DNA of 18,824 nucleotides from a bacterium (GTDB lineage: Bacteria; JAUVQV01; DATDCY01), in contig DATDCY010000336.1 in the NCBI GenBank assembly GCA_036524115.1, positions 1-18,824 of the forward strand. Reading direction: 5' to 3'. Made by a program: the position numbers and the translations under genes. Shown one piece after another: positions 1 to 6,422 of the stretch (position 1 is the first letter of the stretch; each line of letters starts with the position of its first letter). The notes beneath the pieces were generated by a model. That model ran no database searches. It saw only the letters and a program-made list of their open reading frames with translations, and was not told the origin of the DNA.

Positions 1-319
1 GGTAGACCCGCCCGCCGCGCTCCACCGCCGTCTCGACGCCGATGGTGGCGAGGAACGCCCGCAGCTCCGCCGTGAAATAGCGGTGCAGGCCGTTGCGCAG
101 GAAGGCGCCGTTGGTGCCGAAGCCCGCGATGAACTCCTCGATCGACAGCGTGTTCGAGAGGTTGCAGCGGCCCTTGCCGGTGAGCAGCAGCTTCCGGCCG
201 GCCCGCTCCCCGCCCTCGAGCAGCGTGACCTGCGCCCCGGCGCCCGCCGCCTCGCCCGCGGCCACGAGGCCCGCGGGGCCGGCGCCGACGACCGCGACCG
301 TCAGCGCGCCACTTGGCAC
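1..319 (-). CDS. BaiN/HI0933-family FAD-dependent oxidoreductase, N-terminal part (cut by window edge)
   Basis: Only the first 106 codons are present; the rest lies left of the window. The reading from the GTG at 319-317 gives a Rossmann FAD-binding start (TVAVVGAGPAGLVAAGEAA). It is followed by GRKLLLTGKGRCNLSN, the signature of the HI0933/YhiN/BaiN flavoprotein family (aminoacetone oxidase-like; in some bacteria bile-acid dehydroxylation or heme-related roles are proposed). Substrate cannot be told from this fragment. No stop separates it from upstream sequence for some distance, so the GTG is chosen because the dinucleotide-binding fold begins right after it; the Shine-Dalgarno is not convincing. 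It is the last of three minus-strand genes after the prepilin peptidase and queD, but a 190 bp hairpin-rich gap suggests separate expression. The family call is fairly safe; the start is uncertain. Confidence 0.85.
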   Translation of the reverse strand, partial: MPSGALTVAVVGAGPAGLVAAGEAAGAGAQVTLLEGGERAGRKLLLTGKGRCNLSNTLSIEEFIAGFGTNGAFLRNGLHRYFTAELRAFLATIGVETAVERGGRVY

Positions 320-331
320 GTACCGTAACGA

Positions 332-345
332 ACCGTTTGAACGGT
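332..345. promoter_or_regulatory. 14-bp inverted repeat upstream of the BaiN-type gene
   Basis: ACCGTT-TG-AACGGT is a perfect 6-bp inverted repeat with a 2-base spacer. It sits 13 bp upstream of the GTG start of the minus-strand flavoprotein gene. Position and size fit an operator for a dimeric regulator, but no regulator gene is nearby and no second copy was seen in the window. Confidence 0.3.
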
Positions 346-366
346 CTGGCGCGCTCCGTGGGGGAT

Positions 367-392
367 GCCGGGGGCCACGGCTGGCCCCCGGC
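367..392. terminator. Strong GC hairpin after queD, no T tract
   Basis: A perfect 10-bp stem (GCCGGGGGCC / GGCCCCCGGC) closes a 6-base loop. It lies about 120 bp beyond the queD stop, reading the minus strand. There is no U-rich tail on either strand, so it is not a classical intrinsic terminator. It could still block RNA decay or act as an attenuating or Rho-assisted end. Confidence 0.4.
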
Positions 393-441
393 GGGGTGAC
401 AGCGGAGTGACGCGACGAAGAGGAGTGTCCCGGAGCGCCAG

Positions 442-511
442 AGGGGCAGTAGCCCCTATGGGAGTACCCCGGCGAATCGGCTGTGCCACCGCCCATGGGA
501 TCGGGGTACTC
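442..511. repeat. Nested inverted repeats overlapping the queD stop codon
   Basis: Two further structures sit between queD and the hairpin at 367-392. AGGGGC-AGTA-GCCCCT at 442-457 is a 6-bp stem with a 4-base loop. GAGTACCCC at 462-470 pairs with GGGGTACTC at 503-511, whose last bases lie in the queD stop codon. They could form the 3' end of the queD transcript. No function can be assigned. Confidence 0.4.
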
Positions 512-878
512 AGGGGCGGTACTCCGCCCACGAACCCTCGGATTCCCAGACCTTCACGCCGACCAGGCGCACGCGCCCATCGTCGATCGCCGGGGCGAGC
601 TGCTCGAAGATGTGGCGGGCGATCAGCTCGGAGGAGGGGCTGCATGTGCGGAAGGGCTCCAGGTCGTTGAGGAAGCGGTGATCGAGGTGGGCGAGCACCG
701 CGCCGAGCCGCTCGCGGAGCACCGTGAAGTCCAGCCCCATGCCGGCCGGATCGAGCGTGTCGGTGCCCGTGAGCACCTCGATCTTCCAGTTGTGCCCGTG
801 CAGGCGCTCGCACTTGCCCTGGTAGTTGCGCAGGGCGTGCGCGGCGGAGAACGTCGCGGTGATGGCGGAGTAATACAC
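510..878 (-). CDS. queD: 6-carboxy-5,6,7,8-tetrahydropterin synthase (QueD)
   Basis: A 122-residue protein of the PTPS/QueD family, which converts dihydroneopterin triphosphate to 6-carboxytetrahydropterin, the second step of queuosine/7-deazaguanine synthesis. Visible motifs are FSAAHAL with zinc ligand His14, CERLHGHNW with catalytic Cys23 and zinc ligands His27/His29, the LDHRFLND segment (Asp66-His67 of the catalytic set), and the terminal VWESEGSWAEY segment with the substrate-binding Glu. The CxxxHGH spacing is that of QueD rather than mammalian PTPS. The GTG at 878-876 is chosen because the conserved fold begins immediately and a GGGAGG/GAGGA ribosome site lies just before it. It starts 17 bp after the prepilin peptidase stop on the same strand, so the two are probably cotranscribed. 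No other que genes are in the window. Confidence 0.93.
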   Translation of the reverse strand: MYYSAITATFSAAHALRNYQGKCERLHGHNWKIEVLTGTDTLDPAGMGLDFTVLRERLGAVLAHLDHRFLNDLEPFRTCSPSSELIARHIFEQLAPAIDDGRVRLVGVKVWESEGSWAEYRP

Positions 879-895
879 GTTCCTCGTCCCTCCCG

Positions 896-1735
896 TCAGA
901 AGCCACGCAGGTGCACGTACCAGTCCACGAGCGGCCGCGCCCAGAAGACCGCGGTCACGCCCCCGAGGGCGAGAAAGGGCCCGAAGGGAATGAGGTCCCG
1001 GCGGCCCTTGCGCCCGGCGATCATCAGGCCGATGCCCACGGCCGAGCCCGAGAGCAGGCCGATGAAGACCGCGACGCCGAGATCGCGCAGCCCGAGGAAC
1101 GCCCCCATCATGGCGGTGAGCTTGATGTCGCCGCCGCCCATGCCGCCGCGGCTGATGACAGCGACCAGGTAGAAGAAGCCCCCGCCGATCAGCAGCGCCG
1201 CCAGCGAGTCCCAGAAGCCCGGCGAGGCCAGCGGCGCGGGGAGCCGCGCGAGGCCGAGCCGGTCGTAGAGCAGGTCGGCGAGCAGGCTCTCGCGCGGCGG
1301 CATGACGAAGCTCGCCACGAGGCCGAGGACGACCCCGGGGAGCGTGATCGCGTCGGGAATGATCCAGTGGTCGACGTCGATCATCGTGATCGCCAGCAGC
1401 GCCGAGCAGAAGGCGGCGAAGGCGAGAAAGGGCAGGCCGGGGCCGAAGCGCAGCGCGAGCGCGGCCCAGAGCAGGGCGTTGGCCAGCTCGACGAGGGGGT
1501 AGCGCACCGAGATCGGCTCGCGGCAGTCGCGGCAGCGTCCGCGCAGCGCGAGCCAGCCGAAGACCGGAATGTTGTCCCACGGGCGGATCGGTGCGCCGCA
1601 GCGCGGGCAGCGCGAGCCGGGATGGACGATGGACTCGCCGGCGGGGAGGCGGTGGATCACGACGTTGAGGAAGCTGCCCACGACGGCTCCGAAGAGCGCG
1701 GCGACGACGGGGAAGAACCACGGGGTCTCGTGCAC
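896..1735 (-). CDS. pilD: Type IV prepilin peptidase / leader peptidase with N-methylation domain
   Basis: A 279-residue polytopic inner-membrane aspartyl protease of the PilD/GspO/TcpJ class. It cleaves the leader of type IV pilins or type II secretion pseudopilins and methylates the new N-terminus. The N-terminal domain holds the paired zinc cysteines CPRCG (Cys43, Cys46) and CRDC (Cys68, Cys71) and the PWDNIPVFGW segment. Downstream are the first catalytic-Asp motif (MIDVDHWIIPD, Asp120/122) and the GxGD motif (GGMGGGDIKLTAMMGA, Asp203). Length is normal and hydrophobic helices fill the rest. The start is GTG with no Shine-Dalgarno; a promoter-like TTGTCA/CATTAT pair ends 8 bp before it, which would give a leaderless message. 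No pilin genes are nearby, so the client system (T4P or T2SS) is not known. Confidence 0.95.
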   Translation of the reverse strand: MHETPWFFPVVAALFGAVVGSFLNVVIHRLPAGESIVHPGSRCPRCGAPIRPWDNIPVFGWLALRGRCRDCREPISVRYPLVELANALLWAALALRFGPGLPFLAFAAFCSALLAITMIDVDHWIIPDAITLPGVVLGLVASFVMPPRESLLADLLYDRLGLARLPAPLASPGFWDSLAALLIGGGFFYLVAVISRGGMGGGDIKLTAMMGAFLGLRDLGVAVFIGLLSGSAVGIGLMIAGRKGRRDLIPFGPFLALGGVTAVFWARPLVDWYVHLRGF

Positions 1736-1742
1736 GCCCAGG

Positions 1743-1795
1743 ATAATGGCAGAGCGCGGCGAGTGTTGACAAGTGCCGGTGCTGGCGGCAAGAAT
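1743..1795. promoter_or_regulatory. Back-to-back divergent promoters sharing overlapping -35 boxes
   Basis: On plus, TTGACA (1766-1771), an 18-bp spacer and AAGAAT (1790-1795) point toward the YkgJ-type gene. On minus, TTGTCA (reverse complement of 1767-1772), an 18-bp spacer and CATTAT (reverse complement of 1743-1748, preceded by TGC as in an extended -10) point toward the prepilin peptidase. The two -35 boxes are nearly the same bases read on both strands, so polymerases would compete. Both -10 boxes end 8-9 bp before a start codon that lacks a Shine-Dalgarno. Confidence 0.45.
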
Positions 1796-1803
1796 CGCCC
1801 GCC

Positions 1804-2241
1804 ATGGCCAGGCGCTCGAAGACGGTTGCCGACGCGCTCGCGCACGGGCACCCCTGCCACTCGTGCGGGGCGCTCTGCTGCCGCTACGTCGCCGCCGCCC
1901 TCGATCCGCCGAAGGAGCGCGCCGATCGCGACCTGATCCGCTGGTATCTCGCGCACACGAAGGTGTGCGTCTACATCGACCGCGACGGGGACTGGTGGGT
2001 CCAGGTGGGCACCGACTGCCGGAACCTCGGCCCCGACGGCAGCTGCCGCGACTACGACCACCGCCCGCAGCTCTGCCGCGAATACGGGACGGACAGCTGC
2101 GAGCGCGCGGACCACGACGCCGAGAACATCGCGGAGTTCGAGACCGTCGAGGAGTTCGAGCGCTTCTTCCGCGCCAACTACCGCACGGAGGGCGATCGCG
2201 TGCGCCGGCGGCACCGGCGCTACGTGGTTCCCGCGTCCTGA
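1804..2241 (+). CDS. YkgJ-family cysteine-cluster protein (UPF0153)
   Basis: A 145-residue soluble protein. It has the N-terminal CHSCGALCC cluster (Cys18, 21, 25, 26) and further Cys at about 55, 72, 81, 91 and 99, including CRDYDHRPQLCREY. This arrangement defines the YkgJ/UPF0153 family, annotated as zinc- or iron-chelating or a putative Fe-S cluster binder; its biochemical role is not established. The ATG at 1804 has no Shine-Dalgarno but lies just after a plausible TTGACA promoter, so a leaderless transcript is possible. It ends 51 bp before selD on the same strand. The acidic C-terminal stretch (residues ~108-120) contains ETVEEFERFF. The family assignment is confident and the function unknown. 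Confidence 0.88.
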   Translation: MARRSKTVADALAHGHPCHSCGALCCRYVAAALDPPKERADRDLIRWYLAHTKVCVYIDRDGDWWVQVGTDCRNLGPDGSCRDYDHRPQLCREYGTDSCERADHDAENIAEFETVEEFERFFRANYRTEGDRVRRRHRRYVVPAS

Positions 2242-2262
2242 CCGCCCCTGCCGCCGCCGTTC

Positions 2263-2290
2263 TGCTAGGATAGCCGCCGGGGAGGTGATC
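2263..2290 (+). promoter_or_regulatory. Possible extended -10 and an unusually complete Shine-Dalgarno for selD
   Basis: TGCTAGGAT at 2263-2271 resembles an extended -10 (TGn plus 4/6 match) without a recognisable -35. GGAGGTGATC at 2281-2290 is complementary over 10 bases to the usual 3' end of 16S rRNA (GATCACCTCC). The GGAGG core is 7 bases from the ATG at 2293. This site fixes the selD start upstream of the in-frame TGA, which supports the recoding reading. Confidence 0.5.
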
Positions 2291-2292
2291 GC

Positions 2293-3348
2293 ATGCTCTC
2301 GATCGGCCAGAAGAAGACCCTGATGGGGGTCTCCCGCACCTGCGGCTGAGCGGCGAAGCTCTCTCCGGCCGTGCTGTCGGAGGTGCTCGCCGGGCTGCCG
2401 CGCGCGGCGGACCCGAACCTGCTCGTCGGCTTCGACACGGCGGACGACGCCGCAGTCTACCGGCTGGGGCCGGAGGTCGCGGTGATCTCGACCGTCGATT
2501 ACATCACGCCGGTCGTCGACGACCCCGTCTGGTTCGGCCGCATCGCCGCCGCCAATGCGCTCTCGGACGTCTGGGCCATGGGCGGCCGGCCGGTCATCGC
2601 GCTGAACCTCGTCAACTTCCCGGTGAAGCAGCTCGACGTCGGGCTGCTGCGCGACATGCTCCGCGGCGGCGCCGAGAAGGTCGCCGAGGCCGGCGCGTGC
2701 CTCGCCGGCGGCCACTCCGTCGAGGACCCCGAGCCGAAGTACGGGCTGGCGGTGACGGGCGTCGTGCACCCCGATCGCGTGCTCGCCAACGTCGGGGCCC
2801 GGCCCGGCGACGCGCTCGTGCTGACCAAGCCGCTGGGCAACGGGGTCATCTTCAACGCCAACCGCGCGGGGAAGTACCCGGCGACCGAGCTCGATCGCGA
2901 GGTGCTGCCGGCGACCGCGGCGCTCAACAAGGTCGCGTGCGAGGCGGCGCTGCGCCACGAGGTCCACGCGCTGACCGACGTCACGGGCTTCGGCATCGCC
3001 GGCCACGGCATGGAGATGGCGGCCGGGTCGAGAGTCCGCTTCGTGCTGCGCTTCGGCGCGCTCCCGCTGTACCCCGGGGCGGTCGAGATGTACGCCGCCG
3101 GTGTCGGGACCAGTTCGAACGCCGGCAACCGGGCCCTGTGCGGGGAGAGGCTGCGCTTCGGCGCGCCGTTGTCCCGCGAGCGGCAGGAGGTGTTGTTCGA
3201 CCCGCAGACCTCCGGCGGCCTGCTCGTCGCGCTCCCCGAGGTGCAGGCCCGCGAGTACGTGCGCGACCTGCACGCGGCGGGGATGCCGTGGGTCGCGGTC
3301 GTCGGGCACGTCGAGTCCGGGGACCCCGGCATCACCGTGATCGGCTAG
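2293..3348 (+). CDS. selD: Selenide, water dikinase (SelD), selenocysteine-containing
   Basis: Makes selenophosphate from selenide and ATP, the selenium donor for Sec-tRNA and 2-selenouridine. Read from the ATG at 2293, the protein has 351 residues with one in-frame TGA as codon 19 (2347-2349) in the context RTCG-U-AAKLSP. This is the catalytic site of SelD: the Sec/Cys and Lys22 are three residues apart, as are Cys17 and Lys20 in E. coli. The remainder has the AIRS-type ATP-binding fold: GFDTADDAAVYRL, VDYITPVVDDP, ALSDVWAMGG, CLAGGHSVEDPEPKYGLAV, TDVTGFGIAGHG and FDPQTSGGLL. Starting at the GTG at 2371 instead would lose the active site, so the TGA must be read through. The stop codon overlaps the next gene's ribosome site and the next ATG is 9 bp away. 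A SECIS-like hairpin follows the TGA. Confidence 0.95.
2347..2383 (+). promoter_or_regulatory. UGA selenocysteine codon and candidate bacterial SECIS in selD
   Basis: TGA at 2347-2349 encodes Sec19. Downstream, CTCCGGC (2363-2369) pairs with GTCGGAG (2376-2382) in a 7-bp stem with one G-U pair, and U2362-G2383 can extend it. The loop is CGTGCT. The apical loop begins 21 nt after the UGA and has a G in its first two positions, within the usual limits for bacterial SECIS elements. The structure was folded by eye only. Confidence 0.65.
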
Positions 3349-3357
3349 GAGGGGGCC

Positions 3358-3672
3358 ATGGCGAAGAAGAAGGACGACGCGGCGCCCGGCATCAAGAGCG
3401 CGCTGGACCTGGCGCTGGAGCGGCTCAAGGCGAAGGAGGGGGACGTCGTCCCGCTCACCCACGAGCAGAGGGCGGCCATTGCCGAGATCGAGGCCGAGAC
3501 GAAGGCGAAGGTCGCCGAGCAGGAGATCATGGCGGCCGAGCGGTTGCGCGCTGCCTACGCCGGCGGGGACGCCGAGGCTGCCCGGAAGCTCGACGAGCAG
3601 ATCAAGGCCGAGATCGCCCGGTTGCGCGAGCGCGGGGAGCGCAAGAAGGAAAAGATCCGCCGGGGCGAGTAG
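3358..3672 (+). CDS. Small charged coiled-coil protein of unknown function
   Basis: A 104-residue protein with no recognised domain. It is very rich in Lys, Glu, Ala and Arg. Residues ~36-100 form one long predicted amphipathic helix (HEQRAAIAEIEAETKAKVAE, then KLDEQIKAEIARLRERGERK), typical of a coiled coil. There are no Cys residues, signal peptide or membrane segment. An AGGAGGGGG ribosome site, formed partly from the selD stop codon, precedes the ATG, and the radical SAM gene begins 5 bp after its stop, so the three genes are very likely cotranslated from one message. Codon use matches the neighbours, and the tight packing argues that it is a real gene. Function is unknown; a scaffold or partner of the adjacent enzymes is only a guess. 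Confidence 0.75.
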   Translation: MAKKKDDAAPGIKSALDLALERLKAKEGDVVPLTHEQRAAIAEIEAETKAKVAEQEIMAAERLRAAYAGGDAEAARKLDEQIKAEIARLRERGERKKEKIRRGE

Positions 3673-3677
3673 GCCCC

Positions 3678-4955
3678 GTGCCGGCACCTGCGATCGCGTT
3701 CTTCTACCCGCGCACCGTGCGCTACGGCATCAACGCCGTGGCCGGGGCGCTCGAGGCGTGCGGCGGCTTCGACCCCCCCGAGTTGCACTTCCTGCGCACC
3801 GAGGCTGCGCTGCTGGAGTGCGTGCCCGCGCTCGCAGCCGCGCACGGGCGGGTTATCGTCGCGTTCTCCCTGCTCAGCACCTTGGCCCCGCGGGCCGGCG
3901 CCCTGGTGGCCGAGCTGCGCCGGAGCGTGCCGGCCGGCCGGCTGCTCTTCGTCGCCGGCGGCCCGCACGCGGGCGGCGACCCGGCGGGGACCATCGCCCT
4001 CGGCTTCGACGTCGCGGTGGTCGGGGAGGGCGAGGAGGCGTTCCGCGAGCTCGTGCGCGCGTGGGGTGAAGGCGGGTCCCTGGACGGGATCGCGGGCCTC
4101 GCGCTTTCGGGCCCCGGCGGTGCTGTCCGGCCCACCGGCCGGCGCGCCCCGATCGACCTCGACGCCTTCCCGTCGTTCGCGGCGGCGCACCACAAGCTCG
4201 GCCCGATCGAGATCTCGCGCGGCTGCCCGTTCGGCTGCCCCTTCTGCCAGACCTCGTACCACCTCGGGAGGCGCATGCGCCACCGCTCCGCCGCCTCGAT
4301 CGCGCGCCACGTCGCGCTGCTGGCGGCCAACGGCGTGCGCGACGTGCGCGTCATCACGCCGAACGCCTTCGCCTGGGGGACGGGCGGGGCCGGGGGCCCC
4401 GAGCCCGCGCGGCTCGAGGAGTTGCTGGCGACGGTGCGCGAGGCGCTGCCGCGGCCGGGGCGGATCTTCTTCGGGAGCTTTCCCTCCGAGGTGCGGCCGG
4501 AGTTCGTGACGCCCGAGGCGGTGGCCCTCGTGCGCCGCTACGCCGCCAACACGATGCTCGTCATCGGCGCGCAGTCCGGCAGCCCCGCGCAGCTCGAGGC
4601 CCTCGGGCGCGGACACTGCGTCGACGATGTGCGCCGCGCGGTCGGTCACGCGGTCCGCGGCGGCCTCGTTCCCTACGTGGACCTGATCTTCGGGCTGCCC
4701 GGCGAGCGCGAGGAGGACCGGCGCCTCAGCGCGGCCCTGGCGCGCGAGCTGGCCGCGGCCGGGGCGGTGATCCACGTCCACGCCTTCCTGCCGCTGCCCG
4801 GGACGCCGTGGGCCGGCGAGCCGGCCCGCCCGTTCGACCCCCTGGTGCGCCGCCTGCTCTCGGAGCTGGCCGCGCGCCGCGCGCTACACGGCGACTGGCG
4901 GCGCAAGCAGGAGGAGGCGCTCAGCTGCGGGGCGGCCCGCAGGCCCGGCCCTTGA
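3678..4955 (+). CDS. B12-binding-type radical SAM protein (MJ_1487-like family)
   Basis: A 425-residue protein starting at GTG 3678. Residues ~1-150 form a Rossmann-like region of the cobalamin-binding type (FYPRTVRYGINAVAGAL; LLFVAGGPHAGGDPAGT; VAVVGEGEEAFRELVRAW), but the classical DxHxxG cobalamin His motif is not visible. The radical SAM core follows, with the 4Fe-4S motif CPFGCPFC (Cys183, 187, 190; CX3CX2C) and the later segments LVIGAQSGSPAQLEALGRGH and VDLIFGLPGEREEDR. From memory this order fits the B12-binding/radical SAM family named after MJ_1487; the reaction is unknown. It is the third gene of the selD unit. Its last 35 bp overlap the tail of the convergent FAD oxidoreductase gene. 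The start is supported by the conserved opening rather than by a strong ribosome site. Confidence 0.85.
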   Translation: MPAPAIAFFYPRTVRYGINAVAGALEACGGFDPPELHFLRTEAALLECVPALAAAHGRVIVAFSLLSTLAPRAGALVAELRRSVPAGRLLFVAGGPHAGGDPAGTIALGFDVAVVGEGEEAFRELVRAWGEGGSLDGIAGLALSGPGGAVRPTGRRAPIDLDAFPSFAAAHHKLGPIEISRGCPFGCPFCQTSYHLGRRMRHRSAASIARHVALLAANGVRDVRVITPNAFAWGTGGAGGPEPARLEELLATVREALPRPGRIFFGSFPSEVRPEFVTPEAVALVRRYAANTMLVIGAQSGSPAQLEALGRGHCVDDVRRAVGHAVRGGLVPYVDLIFGLPGEREEDRRLSAALARELAAAGAVIHVHAFLPLPGTPWAGEPARPFDPLVRRLLSELAARRALHGDWRRKQEEALSCGAARRPGP

Positions 4956-6384
4956 GCTGGAAGAGCAGCGAGAGCAACCCGCGCGTGCGGGCGCTGAAGA
5001 GCCGCTCCGCGTAGTAGGAGCCCGCGGCGCGCTGCGAGATCTCCGCGAGCGTCGGGTAGGCGTGGATCGCGCGCGCGAGCGCCGAGAGGCGCGCGCCCCC
5101 GGCAAGGGCCGCGACCCACTCGTGGATCAGCTCGCCCGCGTGCGCGCCGGCGATCTGGCAGCCCAGGACGGCGCCCCTGGGGCTCACCAGGACCTTGATC
5201 ATCCCCGCCGGCTCGCCCTCGGCCAGGGCGCGGTCGTTGTGCGCGAACTCCTCGCGCAGGACGCGGAAGGCGACCCCCTGCTCGCGCGCCCGCCTCTCGT
5301 TGAGGCCGACGCTCGCGACCTCCGGCTCCGTGTAGGTGCACCAGGGCACCCGGGCGTAGTCGGCGCGTCGCGGCAGCCGCAGGACGGCGTTGGCCAGCGC
5401 GACCGACGCCTCGTAGCCGGCGACATGCGTCAGGGCGAACCTGCCGTGGACGTCGCCGCAGGCGAAGATGTGCCGCACGTTGGTGCGCAGCCGCGCGTCG
5501 GTGGGGATGCCGCGCGCCGTGTACTCGACGCCGGCGGCCTCCAGCCCCAGGCGCGCGACGCTCGGGCTCCTGCCGGTCGCGACGAGCAGCGCCTCGGCCT
5601 CCAGGACCCGCGGGCCGCCACCGGCGACGGGGGCGACCGTGAGGTGCACGCCTGCGCCCCCCGCCTCGGCCCGCAGCGCCTGCGTCCCCGTGAGGATCGT
5701 CATCCCCTCGGCCTCGAGGCGGGCGCGCACGACCGCCGCCACGTCCGGGTCCTCGGCTCCGAGCACCTGGTCGGCGTACTCCACGAGCGTCACGCGCGCG
5801 CCGAGGCGCGCGAGCGCCTGCCCCATCTCCAGGCCGGTCGGCCCCCCGCCGAGCACGAGCAGGCGCGGCGGCAGCGTCCGCTGCGCGAAGAGGTTCTCGT
5901 TGGTCCAGTGCGGCACGCCCGCGAGGCCCTCCACGGGCGGCAGCGCCGGGCTCGACCCCGTGGCGACGACCCACGCGCGCGCCGAGTGGCGCCGGCCGTC
6001 GGCCTCGACCACGTGCTCGTCCACGAAGCGCGCCGCCCCGAAGCGCACCTGCGCGCCGAGGCGGCAGAAGCGCTCCGGCGAGTCGTGCTCCTGGATGTGG
6101 TCGATGACCGCGTGCACCCGGTCCATGACCGCGCCGAGGTCCACGGGCGGCAGTTCCAGCGCGGGGAGGCCGAGCTCCGCGGCCCTGCGCGCCAGCGCCC
6201 ACGCGCCCGCTGCGCGGACGAGCGCCTTCGAGGGGACGCAGCCGACGTGCAGGCAGTCGCCGCCCAGGCGCGGCGAGCGCTCGATGAGCAGCGTCTTCGC
6301 GCCGAGCTGCGCGGCGCCGGCGGCCACGGTCAGGCCGGCCGCGCCGCCGCCGATGATCCCGATGTCGTACTCGAAGCGAGCCAT
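4921..6384 (-). CDS. Mercuric-reductase-like FAD/NAD(P) disulfide oxidoreductase
   Basis: A 487-residue class I pyridine nucleotide-disulfide oxidoreductase. Features in order are the FAD-binding GIIGGGAAGLTVA, the redox disulfide GGDCLHVGCVPSKAL (CX4C), ATGSSPALPPVEG, the NAD(P)-binding VLGGGPTGLEMGQALARLGA, the second FAD motif IFACGDVHGRFALTHVA, and the dimerisation domain with the His-Glu pair HAYPTLAEIS. It lacks the N-terminal metal-binding domain and the C-terminal Cys-Cys pair of true mercuric reductase, so mercury reduction is not supported. A GGAAGGAGG site before the ATG at 6384 fixes the start. It lies 38 bp after the TVP38/TMEM64 gene; this pair is found as a single fused protein in other bacteria, so the two probably work together at the membrane. 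Substrate unknown. Confidence 0.9.
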   Translation of the reverse strand: MARFEYDIGIIGGGAAGLTVAAGAAQLGAKTLLIERSPRLGGDCLHVGCVPSKALVRAAGAWALARRAAELGLPALELPPVDLGAVMDRVHAVIDHIQEHDSPERFCRLGAQVRFGAARFVDEHVVEADGRRHSARAWVVATGSSPALPPVEGLAGVPHWTNENLFAQRTLPPRLLVLGGGPTGLEMGQALARLGARVTLVEYADQVLGAEDPDVAAVVRARLEAEGMTILTGTQALRAEAGGAGVHLTVAPVAGGGPRVLEAEALLVATGRSPSVARLGLEAAGVEYTARGIPTDARLRTNVRHIFACGDVHGRFALTHVAGYEASVALANAVLRLPRRADYARVPWCTYTEPEVASVGLNERRAREQGVAFRVLREEFAHNDRALAEGEPAGMIKVLVSPRGAVLGCQIAGAHAGELIHEWVAALAGGARLSALARAIHAYPTLAEISQRAAGSYYAERLFSARTRGLLSLLFQLKGRACGPPRS

Positions 6385-6422
6385 GCCGCCTCCTTCCGTC
6401 CGCGCACCGGCCCGTCGCTGGT

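Noticed and set aside
4921-6384. Mercury resistance (mer) interpretation of the flavoprotein
   Set aside because: The C-terminal Cys-Cys pair and metal-binding N-terminal domain are missing, and no merR, merT or merP is nearby.
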